Of a DNA stretch of 64,000 nucleotides, positions 55,176 through 63,194 are shown piece by piece. Every line of letters starts with the position of its first letter. Position 1 is the stretch's first letter. The position numbers were made by a program, and so were the translations under genes. A model generated the notes under the pieces. It was not told the origin of the DNA, searched no databases, and worked only from the letters and a program-made list of their open reading frames with translations. Source of the DNA: Staphylococcus roterodami (GTDB lineage: Bacteria > Bacillota > Bacilli > Staphylococcales > Staphylococcaceae); contig CP092781.1 in assembly GCA_022493055.1 (NCBI GenBank), positions 310,001 to 374,000 on the forward strand. The letters run 5' to 3'.

Positions 55176-56021
55176 GTGAGTGAATTGTCAAAAAGTGAAG
55201 ATCAACGTATTACTAAAACAAAAGGCGAGCAAATAAAACAAATAGATATAACTGAAATTAAACCGAATCCATATCAACCAAGAAAAACATTTGATGAAAA
55301 TCATTTAAATGATTTAGCTGATTCAATTAAACAATATGGGATTTTGCAACCGATTGTACTTAGAAAAACAGTTCGCGGTTATTATATTGTCGTAGGCGAA
55401 AGAAGATTTAGGGCATCGAAAATTGCGGGGCTTAAACATGTTTCGGCAATTATTAAAGAGTTAACTGATGAAGATATGATGGAACTTGCAGTAATAGAAA
55501 ACTTGCAACGTGAGGATTTAAATGCGATTGAAGAAGCTGAAAGTTATCAACGCTTGATGACTGATTTGAAAATTACTCAACAAGAAGTAGCTAAACGGTT
55601 AAGTAAGTCACGCCCATATATAGCGAATATGTTGAGATTATTGCATTTACCTAAAAAGATTTCCGATATGGTAAAAGATGGACGACTTACAAGTGCACAT
55701 GGACGCACGTTGTTGGCCATTAAAGATGAACAACAAATGATGAAATTGGCGAAGAAAGTCGTTAAAGAAAAATGGAGTGTTAGGTTTTTAGAAAATCATA
55801 TTAATGAAATGAAGAAAATGGCATCAAAACTTGAAACAAGTAATGTGGATGTGTCAAAACCTAAATTTATTAAGCAACAAGAACGCCAATTGAGAGAACA
55901 GTATGGTACCAAAGTAGATATATCAATAAAGAAATCGGTTGGTAAAATCTCATTTGAGTTTGATTCACAAGAAGATTTTCTAAGAATAATTGAACAATTA
56001 AATCGTAGGTATGGTAAATAG
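55176..56021 (+). CDS. parB: Chromosome partitioning protein ParB/Spo0J family
   Basis: 281 residues. N-terminal ParB CTPase domain (about 25-115: DITEIKPNPYQPRKTFDE, YYIVVGERRFRASKIAGL with the GERR box, and ENLQREDLNAIEEA), a central HTH (QQEVAKRLSKSRPYIANMLRLLHLP, about 130-155) that binds parS, and a C-terminal dimerisation region. GTG start with AAAGGTGAT upstream. It is not next to a parA/soj gene, as is usual in staphylococci. Noc is the close paralogue, but it is encoded near the origin beside rsmG in S. aureus. Confidence 0.9.
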   Translation: MSELSKSEDQRITKTKGEQIKQIDITEIKPNPYQPRKTFDENHLNDLADSIKQYGILQPIVLRKTVRGYYIVVGERRFRASKIAGLKHVSAIIKELTDEDMMELAVIENLQREDLNAIEEAESYQRLMTDLKITQQEVAKRLSKSRPYIANMLRLLHLPKKISDMVKDGRLTSAHGRTLLAIKDEQQMMKLAKKVVKEKWSVRFLENHINEMKKMASKLETSNVDVSKPKFIKQQERQLREQYGTKVDISIKKSVGKISFEFDSQEDFLRIIEQLNRRYGK

Positions 56022-56177
56022 TTACACAATTTTATATAATAACTCTTTGTGCAAGTGTAAATAAATTGTAATCAGTGAACATTTGATTCTAGATATATTG
56101 AGACTTCCGTAGGTTGGAAGTATATAAAAATATGAATACAATATTGATATATCATATAGAAGGGAGTAACGCTTATC

Positions 56178-57059
56178 ATGAATCAAGTCATGAATATTAT
56201 TTCATCTCTATTTGAGCCATTAACAAAAATAGAAACATATGAAAATATTGCAACTAAAATCGCTATGATTGTTATTTATATTATCGTAGCCCTCATAGTT
56301 ATTAAAATACTGAATAAAATGATTGAACAGGGATTTAAGATTCAAAATAAAAGTAAAAAGAGTAACAAAAAGCGCTCTAAAACTTTAATATCTCTTGTTC
56401 AAAATGTAGTGAAGTATATCGTTTGGTTTATAGTTATTACGACGATTTTAAGTAAATTTGGCATTAGTGTTGAAGGTGTTATTGCAAGTGCTGGTGTCGT
56501 AGGTTTAGCAGTAGGTTTTGGTGCGCAGACCATTGTTAAAGACGTTATCACTGGATTTTTCATTATATTTGAAAGTCAATTTGATGTAGGTGATTATGTT
56601 AAAATAAACAATGGTGGTACGACTGTGGCAGAGGGAACGGTTAAATCAATAGGACTTCGTTCAACACGAATCAATACAATTTCAGGAGAATTAACAATTT
56701 TACCAAATAGTAGTATGGGAGAAATAACGAACTACTCAATTACAAATGGTACAGCTATCGTTAAAATTCCAGTGTCTGTCGAAGAAAACATTGATAATGT
56801 TGATAAAAAACTAAACAAACTATTTACTTCTTTACGTAGTAAATATTACTTATTTGTTAGTGATCCAGTTGTTATTGGTATTGATGCTATTGAAGATACA
56901 AGAGTAATATTGAGAATATCTGCAGAAACAATTCCGGGTGAAGGATTTGCTGGAGCTCGAATTATTCGCAAAGAAGTGCAAAAAATGTTTTTACAAGAAG
57001 GTATTAAAACACCTCAACCAATTATGACTGCTTATAATCATAGTGAAAACGGTGTTTAG
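56178..57059 (+). CDS. mscS: Small-conductance mechanosensitive channel, MscS family
   Basis: 293 residues. Three N-terminal membrane helices; GVIASAGVVGLAVGFGAQTIVKD is the pore-lining TM3 with the family's Ala/Gly pattern (about residues 100-122). A beta domain (FIIFESQFDVGDYVKIN) and the alpha/beta cage follow. Opens under membrane tension to release solutes on osmotic downshock. A 26-base gap separates it from the DUF951 gene, and ychF follows: the common Firmicute order parB-mscS-DUF951-ychF-rpsF. GAAGGGAG lies about 11 bases before the ATG. Confidence 0.93.
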   Translation: MNQVMNIISSLFEPLTKIETYENIATKIAMIVIYIIVALIVIKILNKMIEQGFKIQNKSKKSNKKRSKTLISLVQNVVKYIVWFIVITTILSKFGISVEGVIASAGVVGLAVGFGAQTIVKDVITGFFIIFESQFDVGDYVKINNGGTTVAEGTVKSIGLRSTRINTISGELTILPNSSMGEITNYSITNGTAIVKIPVSVEENIDNVDKKLNKLFTSLRSKYYLFVSDPVVIGIDAIEDTRVILRISAETIPGEGFAGARIIRKEVQKMFLQEGIKTPQPIMTAYNHSENGV

Positions 57060-57088
57060 TAGTTTATAATACATGGAGGTCATATTTA

Positions 57089-57292
57089 ATGGCGTCAAAA
57101 TATGGAATAAATGATATAGTAGAAATGAAAAAACAACATGCGTGTGGAACAAACCGATTTAAGATTATTAGAATGGGTGCAGACATAAGAATTAAATGTG
57201 AAAATTGTCAAAGAAGTATTATGATTCCACGTCAAACGTTTGATAAAAAACTTAAAAAAATCATCGAATCTCATGATGATACACGAAGATAG
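57089..57292 (+). CDS. DUF951 domain protein
   Basis: 67 residues with a possible zinc-binding or nucleic-acid-binding fold: MKKQHACGTNRFKIIRMGADIRIKCENCQRSIMIPR, in which CG and CxxC-type Cys residues (C13, and CENC about 42-45) are evident. DUF951 genes sit between mscS and ychF across Firmicutes and resemble translation- or RNA-linked S1-like small proteins; function unproven. GGAGGTCATATTTA precedes the ATG. Probably co-transcribed with ychF, 11 bases further on. Confidence 0.9.
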   Translation: MASKYGINDIVEMKKQHACGTNRFKIIRMGADIRIKCENCQRSIMIPRQTFDKKLKKIIESHDDTRR

Positions 57293-57303
57293 GAGAATGA
57301 TTA

Positions 57304-58401
57304 ATGGCTTTAACAGCAGGTATCGTTGGATTGCCAAACGTTGGTAAATCAACATTATTTAATGCAATAACAAAAGCAGGTGCTTTAGCAGCGAACTATC
57401 CATTCGCTACGATTGATCCTAATGTAGGGATTGTAGAAGTGCCAGATGCTAGATTACTTAAATTAGAAGAAATGGTTCAACCTAAAAAGACATTGCCGAC
57501 TACATTTGAATTTACAGATATCGCTGGTATTATGAAAGGTGCTTCAAAGGGAGAAGGATTAGGTAATAAATTCTTATCACATATTAGAGAAGTAGATGCA
57601 ATTTGTCAGGTTGTTCGTGCTTTTGACGATGATAACGTAACTCATGTTGCTGGTCGAGTAGACCCTATTGATGATATTGAAGTTATTAATATGGAATTAG
57701 TACTTGCGGACTTAGAATCTGTTGAGAAACGATTGCCTAGAATTGAAAAATTAGCACGTCAAAAAGATAAAACTGCTGAGATGGAAGTGCGCATTTTAAA
57801 TACTATTAAAGAAGCTTTAGAAAATGGTAAACCTGCCCGCAGTATTGACTTTAATGAAGAAGATCAAAAATGGGTTAATCAAGCGCAACTATTGACTTCT
57901 AAAAAAATGCTTTATATCGCTAATGTTGGTGAAGATGAGATTGGTGATGACGATAATGACAAAGTAAAAGCAATTCGCGAATATGCAGCACAAGAAGATT
58001 CAGAAGTAATTGTTATTAGTGCGAAAATTGAAGAAGAAATTGCAACATTAGATGACGAAGATAAAGAAATGTTCTTAGAAGATTTAGGTATTGAAGAGCC
58101 AGGATTAGATCGATTAATTAGAACAACTTATGAATTATTAGGATTATCAACATACTTTACTGCTGGTGTGCAAGAAGTTCGTGCTTGGACATTTAAACAA
58201 GGTATGACTGCACCACAATGTGCTGGTATCATTCATACTGATTTCGAACGTGGATTTATTCGTGCAGAAGTAACAAGCTATGATGATTATGTACAATATG
58301 GCGGCGAAAGTGGTGCTAAAGAAGCGGGTAGACAACGATTAGAAGGTAAAGAATACATTATGCAAGATGGCGATATCGTTCATTTCAGATTTAATGTATA
58401 A
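57304..58401 (+). CDS. ychF: Redox-regulated Obg-family ATPase YchF/OLA1
   Basis: 365 residues. G1 GLPNVGKSTLFNAIT, G3 DIAGIMKGASKGEGLG, an altered G4 (YIANVGEDE, the NxxE form that explains ATP over GTP preference), a coiled-coil insertion (about 130-205) and a C-terminal TGS domain (VRAWTFKQGMTAPQCAGIIH). Binds the ribosome and hydrolyses ATP. RBS AGGAG. A clear terminator follows at 58438. Confidence 0.97.
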   Translation: MALTAGIVGLPNVGKSTLFNAITKAGALAANYPFATIDPNVGIVEVPDARLLKLEEMVQPKKTLPTTFEFTDIAGIMKGASKGEGLGNKFLSHIREVDAICQVVRAFDDDNVTHVAGRVDPIDDIEVINMELVLADLESVEKRLPRIEKLARQKDKTAEMEVRILNTIKEALENGKPARSIDFNEEDQKWVNQAQLLTSKKMLYIANVGEDEIGDDDNDKVKAIREYAAQEDSEVIVISAKIEEEIATLDDEDKEMFLEDLGIEEPGLDRLIRTTYELLGLSTYFTAGVQEVRAWTFKQGMTAPQCAGIIHTDFERGFIRAEVTSYDDYVQYGGESGAKEAGRQRLEGKEYIMQDGDIVHFRFNV

Positions 58402-58437
58402 ACGATACAGTGAAGTTAATTGAATAGTATATATGTA

Positions 58438-58470
58438 GAAGAGGCGGAATCAATTGTTCGCCTCTTTTAA
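58438..58470. terminator. Terminator after ychF
   Basis: AAGAGGCG pairs with CGCCTCTT around a 12-base loop, followed by TT. It can also end the minus-strand gene at 58487. Confidence 0.85.
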
Positions 58471-58486
58471 TTATGATTATAATTTA

Positions 58487-58678
58487 TTAAAAGAATGGAA
58501 TAATTTTACTAGCGTTAATAATATCTGGAGTGCTGAAAAATTGTTTGCCTTCACCAGTATAAGCCGGTTCTAAAACAAGATTAGCCTTTGCACAATAAAG
58601 CCATTCAGGATGAATACCACTATTAAGTATCTCTTGGAATTCTTGAAAATCTTTAGACCAATCAATATTTAAATTCAT
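58487..58678 (-). CDS. Small conserved hypothetical protein
   Basis: 63 residues, acidic, soluble. DWSKDFQEFQEILNSGIHPEWLYCAKANLVLEPAYTGEG is well-formed and includes one Cys. I do not recognise a domain. GAGGTGGTAATGA immediately precedes the ATG, which argues for real translation. It is oriented against ychF and rpsF and stands alone. Confidence 0.75.
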   Translation of the reverse strand: MNLNIDWSKDFQEFQEILNSGIHPEWLYCAKANLVLEPAYTGEGKQFFSTPDIINASKIIPFF

Positions 58679-58804
58679 TCATTACCACCTCATAATCATT
58701 ATAGAACATGTGTTCGATTTTGTGAAGTGTATTTTAAAAAATATAATAGAAAATTTCAAATGTATTTATGTCAGAAATGATATGAAGAGTAGTTTGAATT
58801 ATTA

Positions 58805-58833
58805 TTGTAAAAAGTAATGGCGCATGATATAAT
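58805..58833 (+). promoter_or_regulatory. Promoter of rpsF-ssb-rpsR
   Basis: TTGTAA (58805-58810), 17-base spacer, TATAAT (58828-58833) with an upstream TG (extended -10). Confidence 0.8.
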
Positions 58834-58860
58834 TCTTTATTGTGAGTAATGAAAATTATT

Positions 58861-58909
58861 CCTTGCTTATCTATTTTAAGATTGATAAGCCGTATAGACC
58901 ACAAGGAGG
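58861..58909 (+). promoter_or_regulatory. S6:S18-binding leader motif overlapping the rpsF ribosome binding site
   Basis: CCTTG (58861-58865) pairs with CAAGG (58902-58906), and CTTATC (58866-58871) with GATAAG (58884-58889), leaving a bulge CCGTATAGACCA on the 3' side. A CCG in this bulge is the feature by which the S6:S18 complex binds its own mRNA. The outer helix includes the AAGG of the ribosome binding site AAGGAGG, so binding would block rpsF translation. Confidence 0.75.
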
Positions 58910-58921
58910 TGCAAATATAAA

Positions 58922-59218
58922 ATGAGAACATATGAAGTTATGTACATCGTACGCCCAAACATTGAGGAAGATGCTAAAAAAGCGTTAGTTGAACGTTTCA
59001 ACGGTATCTTAGCTACTGAAGGTGCAGAAGTTTTAGAAGCAAAAGACTGGGGTAAACGTCGCCTAGCTTACGAAATCAATGATTTCAAAGATGGCTTCTA
59101 CAACATCGTACGTGTTAAATCTGATAACAACAAAGCTACTGACGAATTCCAACGTCTAGCTAAAATCAGTGACGATATCATTCGTTACATGGTTATTCGT
59201 GAAGACGAAGACAAGTAA
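58922..59218 (+). CDS. rpsF: 30S ribosomal protein S6
   Basis: 98 residues, typical bS6: [25 protein letters not shown], then [24 protein letters not shown] (the contact with S18) and an acidic C-terminus. First gene of rpsF-ssb-rpsR. AAGGAGGTGCAAATATAAA precedes the ATG, and the leader can form the S6:S18 regulatory hairpin. Confidence 0.99.
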
Positions 59219-59238
59219 TAATTAGAGGGGGCGTTTAA

Positions 59239-59742
59239 ATGCTAAATAGAGTTGTATTAGTAGGTCGTTTAACGAAAGATCCGGAATACAGAACCACTCC
59301 CTCAGGTGTGAGTGTAGCGACATTCACTCTTGCAGTAAATCGTACGTTCACGAATGCTCAAGGGGAGCGCGAAGCAGATTTTATTAACTGTGTTGTTTTT
59401 AGAAGACAAGCAGATAATGTAAATAACTATTTATCTAAAGGTAGTTTAGCTGGTGTAGATGGTCGCTTACAATCCCGTAATTATGAAAATCAAGAAGGTC
59501 GTCGTGTGTTTGTTACTGAAGTTGTGTGTGATAGCGTTCAATTCCTTGAACCTAAAAATGCGCAACAAAATGGTGGCCAACGTCAACAAAATGAATTCCA
59601 AGATTACGGTCAAGGATTCGGTGGTCAACAATCAGGACAAAACAATTCGTACAATAATTCATCAAACGCGAAACAATCTGATAATCCATTTGCAAATGCA
59701 AACGGACCGATTGACATAAGTGATGATGACTTACCATTCTAA
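59239..59742 (+). CDS. ssb: Single-stranded DNA-binding protein
   Basis: 167 residues. OB fold (about 1-108: [41 protein letters not shown]), a Gln/Gly/Asn-rich disordered linker, and the C-terminal DDDLPF tip that recruits replication and repair proteins. This is the essential chromosomal SsbA-type protein. RBS GAGGGGGC. Confidence 0.98.
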   Translation: MLNRVVLVGRLTKDPEYRTTPSGVSVATFTLAVNRTFTNAQGEREADFINCVVFRRQADNVNNYLSKGSLAGVDGRLQSRNYENQEGRRVFVTEVVCDSVQFLEPKNAQQNGGQRQQNEFQDYGQGFGGQQSGQNNSYNNSSNAKQSDNPFANANGPIDISDDDLPF

Positions 59743-59793
59743 TAAAAATTAACGAAATTAAAGCGAAAAAATTATCAAAGGAGGCACACAATC

Positions 59794-60036
59794 ATGGCAG
59801 GTGGACCAAGAAGAGGCGGACGTCGTCGTAAAAAAGTATGCTATTTCACAGCAAATGGTATTACACATATCGACTACAAAGACACTGAATTATTAAAACG
59901 TTTTATCTCAGAACGCGGTAAAATTTTACCACGTCGTGTAACTGGTACTTCAGCTAAATATCAACGTATGTTGACTACAGCTATCAAACGTTCTCGTCAT
60001 ATGGCATTATTACCATATGTTAAAGAAGAACAATAA
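59794..60036 (+). CDS. rpsR: 30S ribosomal protein S18
   Basis: 80 residues, typical bS18: basic N-terminus [19 protein letters not shown], then [64 protein letters not shown] precedes the ATG. The 3' end is the attachment site of the island that begins here; integration keeps the last codons intact because the att core includes them. Confidence 0.99.
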
Positions 60037-60039
60037 TAT
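60022..60039 (+). other. Probable attL core of the integrated island at the end of rpsR
   Basis: AAAGAAGAACAATAATAT at the very end of rpsR. As I recall, it is the att core listed for SaPI4-type islands that insert at rpsR; an integrase gene lies 1.6 kb away. The matching attR is outside the window, so the exact limits cannot be seen here. Confidence 0.6.
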
Positions 60040-60053
60040 ATAGTTTATTGTAA

Positions 60054-60088
60054 AACCTCGTAAGTATAGACTTGCGGGGTTGTTTTTG
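60054..60088 (+). terminator. Terminator after rpsR
   Basis: AACCTCGTAAG pairs with CTTGCGGGGTT (two G-U pairs), followed by GTTTTTG. If the att core is correct, this hairpin belongs to the island and replaces the native one. Confidence 0.75.
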
Positions 60089-60255
60089 TGTGCTTTTATT
60101 TGGAAAATTCGCAAAAAATTCGCAGAGTGTGGAAGTTTAGGCATAAAAAAGTAACTGCAGTAACATTTTAACCTAAAAGCTATTGTGGAATGTGTATATA
60201 ATTTGTCGTTTATTATCTACTTAATATATACATGTCAAGAAAAACTATTTATATA

Positions 60256-60285
60256 TTGATATAATCCAGTATTTTAGGGTATAAT
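60256..60285 (+). promoter_or_regulatory. Promoter of a predicted small RNA
   Basis: TTGATA (60256-60261), 18-base spacer, TATAAT (60280-60285), in a gap with no downstream plus-strand gene. Confidence 0.6.
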
Positions 60286-60291
60286 ATTAAT

Positions 60292-60352
60292 GACTCATCT
60301 GCCCAGTGTAGAAGGAGCACGACTTCCTTACGATCTAAGGAAGCTTTTTTTA
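60292..60352 (+). ncRNA. Predicted ~60-nt small RNA at the island's left end
   Basis: It starts about seven bases after the -10 box at 60280-60285 and ends in a strong hairpin, CTTCCTTA-CGATC-TAAGGAAG, followed by C and T7 (60323-60351). It has no open frame of any length. The GAAGGAG stretch (60311-60317) and the CTTCC arm are complementary, so the RNA may fold further. It converges with the minus-strand gene whose stop codon lies within its T-run, so it could act in cis as antisense to the 3' end of that transcript, or in trans. No named family is recognised. Confidence 0.5.
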
Positions 60353-60994
60353 TGTCTTTTTGTTTGTTTGTTTTATTGCTTTTTTGTAATTACTCTCTAG
60401 TCGTTTTATTTCGCTTATTAAAACTAAAGGATAGCCAGTAATAAATCTATATGAATGTAAAGCACTATTTTTATAATATTCTTGTAAAATAATGTGATAA
60501 TGAAAATTGGAATATGAGTACAATATATTCCATCTATTATTCTTTCTATTATCTTTTCTTTTGTCTGGGTTTTTCCATACCTTTATATTTGTTTCATTAG
60601 AAAGTTCTAAATTTTTCAGCACATAATAAATATAGGGGAGATGATTTGCTCTATAAATGCATTTTGCCCTGTTTTCATGAAAAAAATCTTGAGGATTATT
60701 GGGGGAAGCGATAGAACAATTTACATTACATAATCTATGTGCATGATGGTTTACGCATGGATACATGTTATATTTTTCTCTTCCATTACCCCCATTTAAT
60801 ATGTCATCTATACTACATATATGCTTGAATGCATTGTCATTGGCATATTCAAAATAAATGGGTTTGCCTTTAAATGTAGGTTTATTCGCATTTTGCATAA
60901 AATATTTCTTAAAAAATGAATATGAAGAGTCTAATTCATCACTTCTTTTATCAAGGTTTATATCTATTTCTGATAATAAATCATTTTAATACAT
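60350..60994 (-). pseudogene. Cys/His-rich island cargo protein with BECR-like C-terminus, stop at codon 3
   Basis: The best start is ATG at 60994, nine bases after GGGGAG and one base past the DUF3800 stop, but codon 3 is TAA (ATG TAT TAA). After that stop the frame is open and protein-like for 211 codons (NDLLSEIDINLDKRSDELDS onward). The next in-frame ATG, 60898, has no ribosome binding site and would give 182 residues. The middle holds YPCVNHHAHRLCNVNC, a possible zinc site. The C-terminus, YHIILQEYYKNSALHSYRFITGYPLV, resembles the last strands of BECR-fold (barnase/colicin E5/RelE-like) RNases, which often end R-F-I/V-T-x-Y-P. This function is inference. Either a recently broken gene or one with unusual initiation. 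Confidence 0.6.
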
Positions 60995-60995
60995 T

Positions 60996-61679
60996 TTATT
61001 TTTCTCCCCAATCAAAAACATTTAGCTTGCTTTCATCTGGGCTTGTGCCATTAAAACTATTACCAGCCTTTTTTTTGAAATAGTTAACTATTTCGGTTTT
61101 AATAGGAGAAGACTGTAAATTTCTTCTATCATATGAAAAAATACCAATTAAAATATCGCATAATTGAAGTAAGTCATTTCTTCTAGAGTCAATTTGATGC
61201 ATTTCTTTAATCACATCTTTTTTAAAATCATAAATGTTGTTGCATAATACTTCATGAAGAAATTGCACTTTGGGAGCTCCAAGAGTATCTTTAATATCTA
61301 GTAATATCTTATATTGCTCATTAGGGTTGTTAATCATTTTGCCTAGTAATAGAAAATACATTTTATAATACCATGTATTATAATCATCGCCAGAAGAAAA
61401 TGATAATTCTTTTTTATTGTGTGCAATTACTACCCTAAAACATAAACTTTCATTGAAAAATAAATCAATAAGTTTTTTATACATACCAAGTTTACTCTTT
61501 GATGCTTTAGTCCATTTTAATTCAACAGACTCTTTAATATTAAATTCTCTTTTTATCTTTCTAAATGAATCTACTATACTAATTTTATCCTTAGAATCAA
61601 CTGATAAAGCGCCTAAGACCATAATATTTGCAACATCGTTTTGTATATGACAACTTTCATCACAATATATATTAATCAT
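60996..61679 (-). CDS. DUF3800 domain protein (RNase H-like fold), island cargo
   Basis: 227 residues. NIYCDESCHI (acidic D/E at residues 7-8), VELKWTKASKSK, YKILLDIKDTLG and LLQLCDILIGIFSY supply the spaced acidic residues of the DUF3800 family, which is thought to adopt an RNase H-like nuclease fold. It starts two bases after the integrase stop with GGGGGATAGAA upstream, so it is read from the integrase transcript. Its last codons contain the ribosome binding site of the next gene. DUF3800 genes are common on mobile elements and beside defence genes. Base composition is more A/T-rich than the core genes, with many Asn, Lys and Ile codons. Confidence 0.85.
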   Translation of the reverse strand: MINIYCDESCHIQNDVANIMVLGALSVDSKDKISIVDSFRKIKREFNIKESVELKWTKASKSKLGMYKKLIDLFFNESLCFRVVIAHNKKELSFSSGDDYNTWYYKMYFLLLGKMINNPNEQYKILLDIKDTLGAPKVQFLHEVLCNNIYDFKKDVIKEMHQIDSRRNDLLQLCDILIGIFSYDRRNLQSSPIKTEIVNYFKKKAGNSFNGTSPDESKLNVFDWGEK

Positions 61680-61681
61680 TT

Positions 61682-62896
61682 CTATCCCCCAATTCTTTCC
61701 AATTTATTCATCATATCTTTTGCCATCTGATCAGTTACGTGTGTGTATATTTCTAGGGTGGTTTTATAGTCTGAGTGACCTACACGCTCTTGTATCGCTT
61801 TTAGGTTAATTCCTAATTGCGCAAGTGTAGATATGTGTGTATGACGTAATGTGTGCGTTGTCACACGCTTGTTAATTGAACTTATATCAGTAGCTTCTTT
61901 AATAATATTATTCACCTTATTTAAGTCAATAGGGCTACCAGCAGTGTTAGTAAATATATAACCTCTATCTATGAATTTAGCATTCCACTGATTTTCTTTT
62001 TTATTTTCTAGCATGAGCTTTTTAAGTAAATTAATACTTTGAGTTGTGAGGCCTATTGTTCGATAACTCTTACTTGTCTTAGTTGTTTCTTTAACGCCAA
62101 ATGCTCCAGTTTCTGTATCAGTAACCCAGTTGATTGTGCCATCAATCTCTAGTGTTTTATTCTCAATACCTATATTGTCTGTCTTGATTGCTAGGAGTTC
62201 GCCAATGCGCATTCCATTGTTAATTTGAAATTCTACTAATGCTTTTATCATTTCATAGTTACGTTTACGTGTAGCATGACGCTTATGTTTAATTAGATAG
62301 TCGAAGCATTGAAGTAACTCCTTTACTTCGCTATCTTCTAAATAGTTATTACGTTTAGCTTGAAGTTCGTTTCTGGTTTTGGCTTTCTTAGGTATATCTA
62401 TTTTATCTAACACACTAATATCGTGAAGATCATAATATTTAAACGCATATTTGAAAACGGAACGGATAACAATAACAAGAGACTGAACATGGCCAATACT
62501 ATGTGATTTAGCCCATTCATTAATGATGTCTTGTAAGTAGGTGTGCGTAATCTTGCTGATAAGCACTTTACTATCAATAGCATTTTTGACTGTATTAACA
62601 TTACTTGTCTTTTCTTTAATAGTCGTTGGCTTTGAGCCTGAATGTGTCTTGTAATGCTCTAACCATTCATCGCATGCATCATGGAATGTTAAGTTTTCAA
62701 GTTGTTTTGTACTGTTATGTTTAAGACGTTGCTCAATGATTTTGTTTAATGCTAATTGAGCGTCTTTCTGACTGCGCACATTGTTCTTGTTACGTGTAAC
62801 TGATACTGTTTTATACTTACCAGTTAAAGGGTCTGTATAGCGCTCTAAATAGCGATAGGCAGTATTGTTGTTTTTAGTGATTTCACGAACCCACAT
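61682..62896 (-). CDS. int: Tyrosine-type site-specific integrase of the island
   Basis: 404 residues. N-terminal arm-binding domain (about 1-60, AP2-like), SAM-like core-binding domain (about 70-160), and catalytic domain with the Arg in NNGMRIGELLAIK (about 230), HTLRHTHISTLAQLGI (His-x-x-Arg), VGHSDYKTTLEIYTHV (His/Trp position and nucleophilic Tyr, about residue 387). It recombines the island into the rpsR 3' end. AAGGAGGGATGACAA precedes the ATG. It follows a small membrane-protein gene and leads into the two cargo genes. Confidence 0.95.
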   Translation of the reverse strand: MWVREITKNNNTAYRYLERYTDPLTGKYKTVSVTRNKNNVRSQKDAQLALNKIIEQRLKHNSTKQLENLTFHDACDEWLEHYKTHSGSKPTTIKEKTSNVNTVKNAIDSKVLISKITHTYLQDIINEWAKSHSIGHVQSLVIVIRSVFKYAFKYYDLHDISVLDKIDIPKKAKTRNELQAKRNNYLEDSEVKELLQCFDYLIKHKRHATRKRNYEMIKALVEFQINNGMRIGELLAIKTDNIGIENKTLEIDGTINWVTDTETGAFGVKETTKTSKSYRTIGLTTQSINLLKKLMLENKKENQWNAKFIDRGYIFTNTAGSPIDLNKVNNIIKEATDISSINKRVTTHTLRHTHISTLAQLGINLKAIQERVGHSDYKTTLEIYTHVTDQMAKDMMNKLERIGG

Positions 62897-62899
62897 TTG

Positions 62900-63064
62900 T
62901 CATCCCTCCTTGTCATCTTCATCAATTTTTTCTTTATAGTGCTTTAAATGATCATAGTTATACATGTTATCAATCAGTTTAAACATTGATATGCATTGAG
63001 TGATAAAAATAGTTATAACTAACGCATATATAGTAAAAAGTAAATATTCGATTAATACATTCAA
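62900..63064 (-). CDS. Small membrane protein immediately upstream of int
   Basis: 54 residues from a TTG start at 63064 with AAGGAG seven bases upstream. One N-terminal membrane helix (YLLFTIYALVITIFITQCIS, about residues 7-26) is followed by a charged tail rich in Asp, Glu, Lys and Tyr. The stop lies three bases before the int start, and its last codons hold the int ribosome binding site, which suggests translational coupling. Function unknown. The clear ribosome binding site, hydrophobic segment and tight spacing make it a credible gene despite the TTG. Confidence 0.65.
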   Translation of the reverse strand: MNVLIEYLLFTIYALVITIFITQCISMFKLIDNMYNYDHLKHYKEKIDEDDKEG

Positions 63065-63194
63065 TTAATCACTCCTTGAGTATATTGGTTGAATCATTTT
63101 TACTATGTATCTCACAACCTTAAAATAAGACGTAGGTATGCTAGGACACGTAGGAATTTGACTGTTTTATATAATTTATTTGAAAATTATGACA

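Larger units (their letters stand above)
60037..60349. other. Island left end: terminator, direct repeats and small-RNA promoter
   Basis: 313 bases. The rpsR terminator is at 60054-60088. AAATTCGCA is repeated at 60105 and 60116, 11 bases apart, a possible integrase arm site. A promoter at 60256-60285 leads to a predicted small RNA. No protein gene is supported. Confidence 0.55.
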
